Below, piece by piece: positions 33,654 through 44,816 of a DNA stretch of 64,000 nucleotides. A program made the position numbers and the translations under genes. The stretch is from Diphasiastrum complanatum (lineage: Eukaryota; Streptophyta; Lycopodiopsida; Lycopodiales; Lycopodiaceae): contig CM055113.1 in assembly GCA_029204225.1 (NCBI GenBank), forward strand, positions 24,054,357 through 24,118,356, read 5' to 3'. Within the stretch, counting starts at the first letter, position 1. Each line of letters starts with the position of its first letter. A model generated the notes under the pieces. The model saw only the letters and a program-made list of their open reading frames with translations, was not told the DNA's origin and ran no database searches.

Positions 33654-35230
33654 TCGCCATATCTCAAACCTCTTTGCCTGATTTCATCCTTGCCTTACGT
33701 AAATTGAACTGTGCAGTTCTGCTATCTGGACGTACAGTCACGTACAAATGGTCTCAACAAGAGGAGGACTTCCACCAGTACATACGCTCTTCAAACCCAT
33801 CAAAGGAATGATAATAAGATCACCCTTTACTGCTATATTTTGGTTTTACTCAAAATGACAGTCATGAAAATGCTACTGAAATTACCATCTCAATCCTCGT
33901 CATTATATCGACTAAGCTATCAGATCAGGCTATTTAAACATCAATACTATAGAATCAATTATTCATGCAGAGAGCATGACCGTTAGAGATGTACATATCT
34001 ACAGCTGCTCTTTTCTTCGTGTAATAATCACGTTTTGCAGACAAAAGATACCATGCAAGTAGAGTTTCCAAATCAGGGAGACCACTGCAGAAAAGCGTTA
34101 GAGAGAAAAGCTATAGATTTGCTACAAGTAAAAACCAATTAACTCCAACGGGACAACATATCAAGCATACCCTTCAGACTCAAATACATAAGTTTTTTGC
34201 TTCCCTGAATAAAGTGTTCTTTTTTAATCTCTCGAGCTACTACTTAGTAGCTATATATGATTTTGTTCTTTTCTCTTTATCCAGTTACATTCCACGACCC
34301 TGAATTTTAATTTGTAAACCTTCACAAGGGTTGTAGGCTATGCCAATCAACGTTGTTCTCAGACTCTTCAGCATGGACCCAATGTATCCCATAAAACATT
34401 CTCCTTCCGGTAATTCATATTCTACAATATTGAACAATTCGCATCACATAGTAAGGCCATGCCAAGAAGGGGCACAAGGCTCCAAACATCCATCCATACA
34501 ACACCCGGAAGTCGAGCCTACAGCATTGTGGCCACTGTTTAAACTCCTATTTACCTCAACTATTGTGGAGGGCCATAAGAAACATTCTTGTTGAGCATAG
34601 CCACATGATCATAATGATTGCAAGAAACCTTTCAGCTTAGCAAGTTTTCCATTACAAAGAGCTGAGATCAAAATAACTGTTAACACATATTCAACATTAC
34701 CATTGCAGCACATAAAGGAGACAAGAAACTGTAAGAGTTTTGTGCAACTAGCTGTTACTAAGAACTATGGTTGAATAACCGGTTACTGAAGACAATGAAG
34801 ACTCACAAATGTACTAATCAAGAAGTGATGACACTAGTGACTATAAACTGGTTCAAACACTACGTACCCACACCATCGCTAGAATAGAGCTAGCTTCTTC
34901 TAATTCCATTAAGTTTTATCCCTATTGGGATGAATTTTCTTTGCACACACCAACTTAATTGTGTGGGCAAGTATAAGAATCTGTTTCATATGCATAGACG
35001 AAATAACCACTCTTTAAGTCTTAAGAGACAATATCGATCAAGACTGAGCCTTGAATGTTTACATTCCCTCTAACACTTCAAGTGTTGTCCTCAATAACAT
35101 TTTCCTACTAAGAAGTCAAAATATCAGGATAATTTTCTTTTTGTATTCAATCTTTGCTCGTCCACGAGGATGCGCACAGGTTGTAGCTTTTATTCTTCTC
35201 CAATTATTTTAGGAGGTTCTACACTTCTTT
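33654..35230. other. Downstream spacer of the DUF3455 gene
   Basis: No gene is recognised. Frames of 84-91 codons (33711-33986, 34340-34594) show no domain. AATAAA-like signals occur, for example AATAAAGTG near 34208. Confidence 0.5.
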
Positions 35231-35231
35231 A

Positions 35232-35232
35232 A

Positions 35233-35315
<83 letters not shown>
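35232..35315 (+). repeat. Compound microsatellite (GT)n(GA)n
   Basis: GT repeats (about 35237-35257) pass into GA repeats (to about 35314), interrupted twice by GTGAGA. Frames across it are repeat translations. Confidence 0.95.
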
Positions 35316-35319
<4 letters not shown>

Positions 35320-35524
35320 TGCAAGGAATCTAGACAAGTGTAGTGCAATCCATTCTCTCCAATTAACACCAAAAAATGAGAGATAGTAATGAAAGTGTGT
35401 TGGGTTATTTATCGCCACTACATTTCTAAGGGCCTAGAAGTAGTTTTAGGCCCTAAATCTCAATTATCCATCAAATCAATGGTCTAGATTAATTACCTTG
35501 ACCATGACCACATAGTCTTAGGAA

Positions 35525-36130
35525 ATATGTATATAAAACAATATAATAATGCCAAATTTGGACCAACCCAGCTACCCCCTCCACATGATTTCCGCTATTT
35601 TAATTTTTCATATTTAAGCCTCAAGTTGAGATTTGCCAATCTCGACTATTATTTCACATTCCCCCTCAAACTCAACTTGGCCAAAATAATCACCATTCAT
35701 GCTTATCATAAACATGATGTGACATCATTGAATATGACCTATTTCCATGTATCATGAAGAGCTTCTTTCTAAATAAATCAATGTTGATGTAGCTCCTCCT
35801 TGGAAACATCCCAAGGCTTCCATGCCTCCTCACAATCTTCAAAAGAATCCAAGCAAACATAGTTATCATACTACTAATTTGCATGCACATTACATCTCTA
35901 TGCATCTAAACAACATGGTTTCTCCAATGTTTTGTCATCAAGAAGTAATAAGAACTTCCAATATTCATCACTTAACAAATTCCATACTTGGCTTTTCCCC
36001 TTTTTATGAGGCTAATATTATCCTTTGTGTGATCTCCTCTTTTGATCTAAACCTAAAACATGTCATATCCATTGATATCCATTGATGGTCCTCAAGGAAT
36101 TATGTCAAGAACTCTATTTGCCAAGTTTAC
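35525..36130. repeat. Dispersed repeat, related to 28310-28800
   Basis: It shares the ordered blocks listed for 28310-28800, in the same orientation, with extra sequence between them. No gene is seen. Confidence 0.5.
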
Positions 36131-36519
36131 AAAAAATAAATGTCCCTTTCACTACAAAAAAGTGGAGGCTTTCCAATGCTAATTTGTAATGTTTTCAAAA
36201 AACATAGCCAACAAAATGGGTGTGAGGTTGGTCAACATCACGAGGCTTTCGGACATTGACTGGTGACGGTACATAGCCCTGGAAATTTTCTTGTACATTT
36301 TCTTCTTATAGGCGTTGAATTTTTTTTGGGTATAAGCCTAGGCAAAATCTTCAAAATAAGCACATTCCTTCATGGAATATTTCAAGGTATTTACCATGAT
36401 TGATGAAAGAATGCCGCCTTTGGTATAAGCATTGGTATACTCACAAATCAATATTTGGGCACTTTGCGATGCATGTTTCCACACATATCAGACAGGGGTC
36501 AACTTTGGCCTGTCAGCCC

Positions 36520-36910
36520 TCGCATGATAATTTTTGTGGCAATCACGTAGCAATGCGCGTGGCAATGGACTAGTGGTTGTGTCATGTGTGGCACTGCCAT
36601 GCCGCCAAAATTTTGGTCACCAACCAGTTCCTTGACAAGCCACTTTCTGATGGGAGGAGAAAAAAGTCGAATTTTGAATTGGGATGACACTAGAATTTTG
36701 CCAAACATGGCACTGCAACACATGGCAGAATTTTTCAGGTTGATTTGCCACCCATGAAAAACCATTAGAATTTCTTTTTCCAAAAAATTTAGCACGTGGT
36801 AGTGCCACTTACCTCTTGAATTTTGCCACGCATGGCAAAATTTTCCAGAGAGGTTTGCCAGGCATGGAAAATCTCTAGTGAATTTTTTTAGGCATGGTGG
36901 TTCAAGGAGT
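36520..36910. repeat. Cluster of short TGCCA-CGCA-TGGCA inverted repeats
   Basis: At least eight variants of TGGCA(C)TGCCATG, TTGCCACGCATGGCAAAATT and TTGCCAGGCATGG occur within 400 bp, several forming small perfect stems. Two more lie at 37395-37430 (TTGCCATGCAAG, TTGCCACGTGTGG). Confidence 0.7.
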
Positions 36911-36944
36911 GGCACTACCATGCAAGAGTTTATGACAAAATTAT

Positions 36945-36946
<2 letters not shown>

Positions 36947-36977
<31 letters not shown>
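36947..36977 (+). repeat. (CA)n microsatellite
   Basis: About 15 AC units. Confidence 0.95.
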
Positions 36978-36981
<4 letters not shown>

Positions 36982-37064
36982 AGCATGAAATAAAAATTGT
37001 GTTCCCCCAACTCATTTTTGGGTGAATAGGTACAAATTTTATTTGCTAAAAGACAGTTTAAGAG

Positions 37065-38329
<1,265 letters not shown>

Positions 38330-38465
38330 GCTCACATTGCTGAGGAAAAGCAAATTTATCAATGGCAAATAACCACTTTCATCTTTCCTCACAACTGCAT
38401 TGGCACCATTGCAAATAACCTTGAACCATTTCACATCAAATATGAAAAAGTTAAATTGCCTAAAT
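38330..38465 (-). pseudogene. CACTA DUF4216-like fragment (tentative)
   Basis: The minus strand reads FDVKWFKVICNGANAVVRKD then ESGYLP and, in another frame, FAFPQQCEQVCV. DUF4216, near the C-terminus of plant CACTA transposon proteins, has an 'FxCxWF' start and a 'QVxYV' later block. The match is short and frameshifted. Confidence 0.4.
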
Positions 38466-38893
38466 CCAACTTCCATGGATATTGCATTGATTGTTAATTA
38501 AGTTGAGAAGAGAGTAGATTGGTTTCAAGCATGCTTGCTTTACTCTCTTTGGTAAAATTTGCCATGACTCCACAATCATGTATTTTTATTTTTATCAGTG
38601 CATTCAGTACAAAAATGTCGTCCATGCATCCACAATGCATTGTATTTTTTGTACTAGATGAGAAAGAAAAAAATGTGTTAGAGAAATAATAAATCTTGAT
38701 TTACGACATCATGTTCCAAGCTATATTAACTTATGCAATGCACGATATCAATGAAATACATAAAAAATAGTTAAATATGTGAATGATTTACATAGCTTAC
38801 ATGAAAATTGCACCCCCTGGCAAATTCCCACATTCGCATTGTTACTTCTGAAGAAACAAAACGTTTATATTACCAAAGTTAATAGCAGAGTCT

Positions 38894-40351
38894 TTGATGG
38901 TGGACATTAAATTTTTTTTAGATAAGACTATAGTTCAGGGTGCTTGTGATTTTGCAGGTATTAGCAGGGAAGCATATGCAACAATATTTAAACTAATTAG
39001 AGAAGCTTTTAAGCAAGTTCAAATTAGAAAAGTCCCAATCCCTAGGACATATCACTTGAAGAAAGAGAGGGATACATTAAACATAGGTATGCATAAGATC
39101 ACTGGAACTCCATTTCATATTGAGGAGGTGTATGAAACTGATGGAAGATCGAAATTCTATAATTCATCAAACAACTTATTTGTTGATCTAAATTACTTGC
39201 TAAGGTACATTGTCACATTCTATGATATAACCTATGAAAAGGAGAATTGCAAAATAATCATAGTACTTAAGTTAGATGAGTCTAAAATTGTGAAAGGGCA
39301 GAAGATGGAGAGGGTTAGTATAACTCTCATGAATGGTGCTCTATCACAAACAGAGAACCAAGAAGATTTCAGATTCAATGTCCAGTCAAAAAATGATATA
39401 TGGTGGTTGGCAGCGTTTCAAGTAACTAGCCTCATTATTACATTACATTCATTGAATAGTATTAATTCATTGTAAACTAAGTCTGATTAATTCTTTGGAC
39501 AGGTGCTAAAGGAGGATCATGATATATTATCATGGATATTCTCAAGGACATCTTATCTTAGGATCATCAAGGACCATATGGATGGAGGACTTTTTGACAT
39601 ATGCAACACATACTAAGAGATCATATAGCATTTTTTGCAAATACATATGGAAGCTTGAGTGTATGGTCATCACAAGTGATGGAGAAGTCACACTGGCAAG
39701 CACGAGCAGCATTTCATCGAAATACACAACACATTAGAGGAGTTCTAAATCCAAAAAAGACCCTTTGTAAAGATTCTTTTTATATTTTTTCTCAGATTTT
39801 TCTTACATATGGACCAATCAAAATACTCAAATTTGAAATCTACGTAACGTAACTTTTTGAGTCCACATTTTCATTCCATACTAAAAATGGCATAACTTTT
39901 TAGTAGTAAGTCCGAATTTAGCGGAGTTTGGTGCATTGGAAAGCGCTTGACAAGGGCTTTCCAATGATATGTTACATGACATACTTCTAAGCTATGATTA
40001 AAGTTATGGCAAGTCAAAAGTATTAGTGTAATAATATTTTAATAATAAAAAAGGCATCTTGCATGAATTCTTAAAGGGTCTTTTTGGAGATCAAAACTCC
40101 TTTAATGTGGAGGAACCAATGAAAATTGAAACTACATTTGTCAATTGTTTCAGTGGTTCTACCGCAGAGTTCAGATTCGACATATAACAAAGTCCACACG
40201 ATACAACAAGTTTAGAAAAGCATGCAAGTTCATAGAAGAAGAGAAAACTAGATGATTGCTGAATAGAAGATCATCATTGTCATCAAATCATGACATGTTC
40301 AGAATTGCTTTGCAAATTCATTGGACAAGGGAGGAGAAATACTCAATGTAA
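38894..40351 (+). pseudogene. ORF1 of the multigene cluster: transposase-like gene, split by a MITE
   Basis: Exon 1 (38894-39421) and exon 2 (from 39503) join in phase 0 across a GT-AG intron. Conserved-looking blocks are IIVLKLDESKIVKGQKMERV, TLMNGALSQTENQ and NDIWWLAAFQ, then HDILSWIFSRTSYLR. After a frameshift come FFANTYGSLSVWSSQVMEKS and ARAAFHRNTQH. A MITE (39727-40120) interrupts at TQH. Beyond it a frame with a stop resumes with LFQWFYRRVQIRHITKSTRY and ends near 40351. I recall the 'EKSH-x-x-ARAxxxxxTQHGG ... QWxYRR' pattern from uncharacterised, repetitive eukaryotic proteins, hence 'transposase-like'; no family name is claimed. It ends 39 bp before the stop codon of gene A on the other strand. 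Confidence 0.55.
39727..40120. mobile_element. MITE with about 36-bp terminal inverted repeats
   Basis: Left end ACATTAGAGGAGTTC then CCAAAAAAGACCCTTT; right end is its near reverse complement (AAAGGGTCTTTTTGG ... AACTCCTTTAATGT). The body has a perfect 11-bp stem at 39934-39966 (CATTGGAAAGC / GCTTTCCAATG). It splits ORF1 exactly between codons for Gln-His and the following Gly-Gly. Related ends occur at 46432-46475, 46928-46965 and 53938-54050. Confidence 0.85.
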
Positions 40352-40389
40352 ATGTATTGATTGTATTATAACAAAATACAAAGTGTCAA

Positions 40390-41905
40390 CTATTTATCAT
40401 CAGATCGTGTGTCAAATTCTATGGTAGTATTGTCATGAAGAAATTCTCTACTAGCGTATGCATCCAATAGATGTGCATTATCCTTATTTCCACTAAGCTC
40501 AATATAAATGGAATACAATGAATAATGGGAGCTCCTTAAAGGAATATTCCCATCAGTAAAACCTAAAATGTTGAAAACATAAGATCTTTTGACAAAAATG
40601 ATCTTATTTGTCTTAACAAAATTATGTCCTCCTAGGTAAACTGATAAAGCTTTAAATACCATTATAAGACTCTTCCCAACTGGGCTCAGCTTGGGAGCAA
40701 TACAGATCTCATTCTTCAGGAAATGCCTAAGATAGTGGGCAAGTCCACTATCCCTCTGGAACGAGGATGCGTTTTGTCTGAAACCACCTCGTCTCGTAGC
40801 AAAATCATCAATTATGAGAGCATCATGCAATAGGAAATATGCTAGCAAAAATACATTCGGTGGTTAAAAACATTCTAATGCAAGGAAGTTTAAACACTTA
40901 CACATTCTTCATCATCAACAGCAACCAGATCAGGATGATTAATATAATGACCACGTACTGAAGTGGAATCATCAGTGAAATGCATAAATGATGGACGAGG
41001 GAGGCCCATCTGGGATTGAAATGCCATGAATTCTTCATCAGATGGTCAGCCTCGCCCATCCTCAGCAATATTTGATAAAGTCTTAGTCAGACATCCTTCA
41101 CCGGTCATAAGTCCCTCCTCATCATCAAAATCGATATCAGCAACAAGGTCATTTGTTTCAAAATCTACAAATTCGGAGAATTCAGAAATTGTGTCGGATA
41201 ATAAATATAGAACCTCATCTTCACGATAGTCAAAAAATTTACATAAATCAACAATAGTAACATATACATCGTCATTAATATAATATACAGAAAAATTGAA
41301 AAGACATTTAGACTCCTTAAAAGGTATCGATTCATCAGCAGATGTATTTTGGCCAATAAAACAATCCCGGAGAACATCAGTATTTACATCAATAAAGTCA
41401 CTTTCCTTATCAGGAGTGTCGATAAGGAAGTGACTGATATCCTTAATAGCTGACTGAACAAAGGATGATGCCATAGGAGGGTCAGCAACAAAAACTTCCT
41501 CATCATCTGGCATCTGAACTAACAGGAAAAGTACGAAACCACTCTGATATTCAACCAATCGACATTTCTTGTTGCAATAAGGACACATTGAACTGCTTTT
41601 GAAAAGATCAAACAATTTGGTGAACATTCTATCTAGATTATGTCTGAAAGCTAGGAAGAAATGAACAAGATCAGGATAAAATACATGTATTGGAGTGAAC
41701 CTATGGAGAAAACATGCTTACTAAGTATATCTCTGAATCTAACATAATGTTCATAAAATACGTCAGAATTTGGTTGTGCAGTCCTAAAAACATGTAGATA
41801 TGGCCTGAATAGGCTGTGGAAGTAGTCTAGATTTTCAGTAATCCCAAATTCAGTAAAAAATGAACTCAAGCCTGAATCTCGTGAGGATCCTGAGGAAGAG
41901 GCCAT
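40390..41905 (-). pseudogene. Gene A: unrecognised acidic three-exon gene divergent from the H3-Ulp1 gene
   Basis: Exon 1 starts at ATG 41905 (MASSSGSSRDSGLSSFF) and ends near 41722; exon 2 runs about 41650-40904; exon 3 about 40841-40390. GT-AG borders can be chosen with consistent phases, giving roughly 460 codons. One in-frame TGA (41046-41048) interrupts after EDGRG. The only motif seen is a possible zinc group MCPYCNKKC in exon 2 (CxxCxxxC). The middle is acidic and rich in Asp-Asp. Exon 3 has RRGGFRQNASSFQRDSGLAH. No family is recognised. Its start faces the H3-Ulp1 gene across an 832-bp spacer, and its end meets ORF1 tail to tail, so it appears to be part of one mobile unit. Confidence 0.5.
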
Positions 41906-42737
41906 GGAAGTAACGTAGATATCGCACTTGTGCGCGAGGGAGAACTGAAACAAAACTAACTCTCAAGATCGCACACAAGAGGGATATGTACGGCAGGTAG
42001 ATACCGAATATCACACTTGTGCGCAAGTAGGTATCGTTGCAAACAAACGGACAACAATGTGTGCGCACAAGAATGATATGCCATGAATTTCGAGAATGAA
42101 AAAGGTAAAAAATTAATCGGTTTCGTGCGATTTATACTAAATTTTCACATGTGTGGTCAACGGTCAAAGGACATGTGTCTACTTTCGATTGGACTACAGG
42201 CACTGGCACATGTAAGGTGACAGCTGGACATGTGTGAAATGACACTTGTGCACGCGTCCCGTGTTCATTAGTTTGTTCAACAACACGTGTCGCTCTCGCA
42301 TTTGCCCATACAAATCCCGCACGTGTAAAGTGACAAGGTGACACATGTCGCTCTCGCATTTGACCGTACAAGTCCCACACGTGTGACAAGACATTCTTTC
42401 ACACGTGTGAACCGCAATATAGAATCACAAACTTCGATGAATTTTTTTCACTTTTTTTTTTTTGCTCCGCATACCGCACTTGTGCGCATCCTTCACAATC
42501 GATATTCTTCCTACCGCCTTTCATGCGCACAAGTTCAATACATCTGCCTACATGTCTCCTCGTATCACACTTGTGCGCCTTTCTTCTATACTAATCTATC
42601 TCTCTGATATTCGGCTCGCCCAGTCCGATATACCGTACATTCTGTTCGTACATATCGGTATTCTGCGAGGGCTTTATCATCCTTCCCTGCTCATCCTAGT
42701 CGTCATGTACAAGTCCGATATCCCATAGTACACTTCC
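41906..42737. promoter_or_regulatory. Shared divergent promoter with six ACTTGTGCGC boxes
   Basis: Three ACTTGTGCGC boxes lie near gene A (41926-41935, 42015-42024, and inverted with one change 42063-42072) and three near the H3-Ulp1 start (42478-42487, inverted 42525-42534, 42569-42578). Most are preceded by TATCRCA or CCGC. Between them, 42147-42412 holds about nine ACRTGT (CACGTG/CATGTG-like) boxes and a tandem repeat of about 52-55 bp containing GTCGCTCTCGCATTTG. The arrangement is roughly symmetrical. Confidence 0.65.
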
Positions 42738-43258
42738 ATGGATAGGAGAAAGCAAATAAAGAGGGACTTCTTCTCTGCTGGCTCGTGCTCAGCTCCCGCT
42801 GTTGCCATTACATCTCCCGCTAGACCTAGAACGCACAACCACAACAGGTGGCTCTCTGAAATACGTAAGTATTAGAGATCAACCGCTCTGTTGATTCCAA
42901 GAGCTCCATTCTACCGTGTTGTCCGAAACATAACTAGAAATGATCTCGGACAGCTGGTTAGATTCACACCCAGTGCCCTTCAGTGCCTTCAGGAGGCTGC
43001 TAAAGATTACATGAGCCTTTTTTTTGAAGATTCATTTTTGCTTGCAATCCATTCCAAGAGAGTCACAATAATGCCCAAGGATTTTCAGCTCCTGATGAGA
43101 ACGAGGGAGAGGTTTTGCAAGTTACACGTATCTCAGTCTGCTGCTCCCAGACCAACTCCTCTAGATAGGACCGATCTTCCTACCAAGCGTCCTAGGAAGC
43201 AGACAGCCCCCAAGAGAGCTCCGAAGAAAGTAAGGAGGAAGACACCACAGAATCTGTG
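42738..43258 (+). pseudogene. CENH3-like histone H3 fold, N-terminal part of the H3-Ulp1 gene
   Basis: Starting at ATG 42738, the frame reads a divergent basic tail (MDRRKQIKRDFFSAG, no H3 tail marks), then WLSEIRKY, an in-frame TAG (42873-42875) exactly at the Gln position of canonical H3, RSTALLIPRAPFYRVVRNI, VRFTPSAL, LQEAAKDYM, FFED and AIHSKRVTIMPKDFQLLMR. This covers the whole histone fold (alpha-N to alpha-3). Between PF and LQEA there are 25 residues where canonical H3 has 24, so loop 1 is one longer, a known CENH3 hallmark; the tail divergence and the R-F-T-x-S-A-L block agree. A KRPRK basic patch follows. Near 43160-43200 the frame must shift to reach an acidic segment that continues toward the protease. 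It would bind DNA as a nucleosomal or centromeric-type histone; the copy is broken. Confidence 0.88.
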
Positions 43259-44492
43259 AAGTCTAATCTGGAATCAATTGTAAATAACGATGCTGTTAAT
43301 AATGTTGTAAATATAGCTACATTTGTTTTGGATACCCCTGTAATTCATGTAGATACTACACATCCACCTCTTCCTCCTCCTTCAAATCTTTATACATATA
43401 TAGATTCCGATGATTATCTTAAATTTGAGAAGGACATATCCGATGCTATAGATACAATTGGTACTCCTTTTTGTTTAGACTAGATGAACTTGACTTTAGT
43501 ATAGATTATAGAGTTCTTAATTGTTTAGATCTCAAAGACAGACGGGCTTCTACCAGTGATCGTGCGATAGAGTTCGGGCTTACATTCTTGCAATATGACA
43601 TTGCAAGAGATTCATCCAATGAGTTGCTGGTGCTGAGTAACTTTTTGCTTCAGGCCTTCAATGGAGATTAATGACACATTGTCACAGTCAACAAAATGGA
43701 TTCACACCAGCAACAAAATATCTGCTCATCCCTTATCATACCAAGTAGGATATATTAAATGCTTCTTGTTGTTTGATGCTTTATCATTGGCATTGACAAT
43801 TGAAATAGTTCTCAGAATTGCAGCTAAAAAAATTTCAATCTTATTTTGTAGTGACTATTGGACTTTAAACTGATCTCTATTAAGAGATCTGTAGATAATA
43901 CTATTAAAGGTTTTTGTGTCAAGGTGAATTCGGCGAGCAATATGCATAAGGATGTAGATATATACCTTCCATATTTAAGTAAATATATTCCTACAGATGT
44001 TCCCCATTCTGTGGACTGGCAGATCGTCAGTTTGGAGGTAAATTTTGTCGTTCTTAATAGCATTTTGAAATCAGTATTCTAATGTATTTGTTTCATTCTA
44101 ATTCATTCTCTTTCATAATTGATTTCTTGTGTGCTAAATTTTTTTGCAGTCACCCCAGCAAAATGATTCATTCAGCTGTGGGTGGTACACATTATACAAT
44201 GCCAAGTTATTTTTTGAGTGGTTCAACCTTCAGGAAGATGTTGATATTTCTAAGGTAATAAATTCTGTTTATTCTTATTTTTGGAATCATGATTAGTTTT
44301 CTATTTTGTTGATGTTTTTAGCCATTACTAATACATGAATGTTCTATCTTGTAGTTTACACTTCCTGAGAACACATCAAGCCAGGTGTACAGATTTAGAC
44401 AAGAAATTATTTTGAGCATATTGTCTAGGGCAAGGCTTCAGCCTCCCGTTGTTGATGATGGTGCAAAGGATGATGTAGTTATACTAAATTAA
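43199..44492 (+). pseudogene. Ulp1/C48-like cysteine protease, C-terminal part of the H3-Ulp1 gene
   Basis: Continuation frames give an acidic linker (DSPQESSEESKEEDTTESVK), a spacer with FRLDELDFSIDY and LTIEIVLRIAAKKISI, then SDYWTL near 43850-43864, where Ulp1 proteases have a catalytic His-Trp pair. His appears as Tyr (TAT; CAT would restore His, a C-to-T change). After the phase-0 GT-AG intron 44038-44149, exon 44150-44254 has SPQQNDSFSCGWYTLYNAKL, matching the C48 Gln oxyanion and Cys nucleophile block. After the second phase-0 intron (44255-44354) the last exon ends at TAA 44490-44492. Frameshifts occur near 43468, 43665 and 43866. Ulp1-type enzymes remove SUMO; transposon-borne relatives are known in plant Mutator-like elements. 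Confidence 0.78.
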
Positions 44493-44816
44493 GATTAGAA
44501 CAAATACAGATAGCATCGAACAAAAATACATGTATAGACTTCATAGAAAAATATACATTGATATATCAAATGCTGCTCCATTTTATGAATTTGGGAGCAC
44601 AAAATACATGTACTGATGTCCAACTTGGGCTTTCATTTATTGAATGAAAGAGGGCATACACAGAGTTTTACTAAAGTTTATTTGAAACTATTGTTCTCTG
44701 ACAATGGTGATTATTGTAGGTAGATCTTTGTAGCACGTTATCAGCTCCTGTCTTTTTCGCATCTGTGACATGACAAATATTTGTGAATGTGCAATTGTAA
44801 ATGATGAGAATTTCAA
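44493..44816. other. Spacer between convergent genes
   Basis: No gene is seen. The H3-Ulp1 gene ends at 44492 and gene C, on the minus strand, has its last visible codons at 44817, so the two converge. The stretch is AT-rich. Confidence 0.5.

Noticed and set aside
42132-42394. Frames with repeated WDLYGQMRERHV-like blocks in the divergent spacer
   Set aside because: The repetition comes from the tandem 52-55 bp DNA units; the spacer reads better as promoter.
42865-42873. GTAAGTATT as an intron donor inside the histone fold
   Set aside because: The same bases encode Arg-Lys-Tyr of the conserved EIRKY block and coding continues directly, so an intron would remove conserved sequence. The TAG is better read as a mutated Gln codon.
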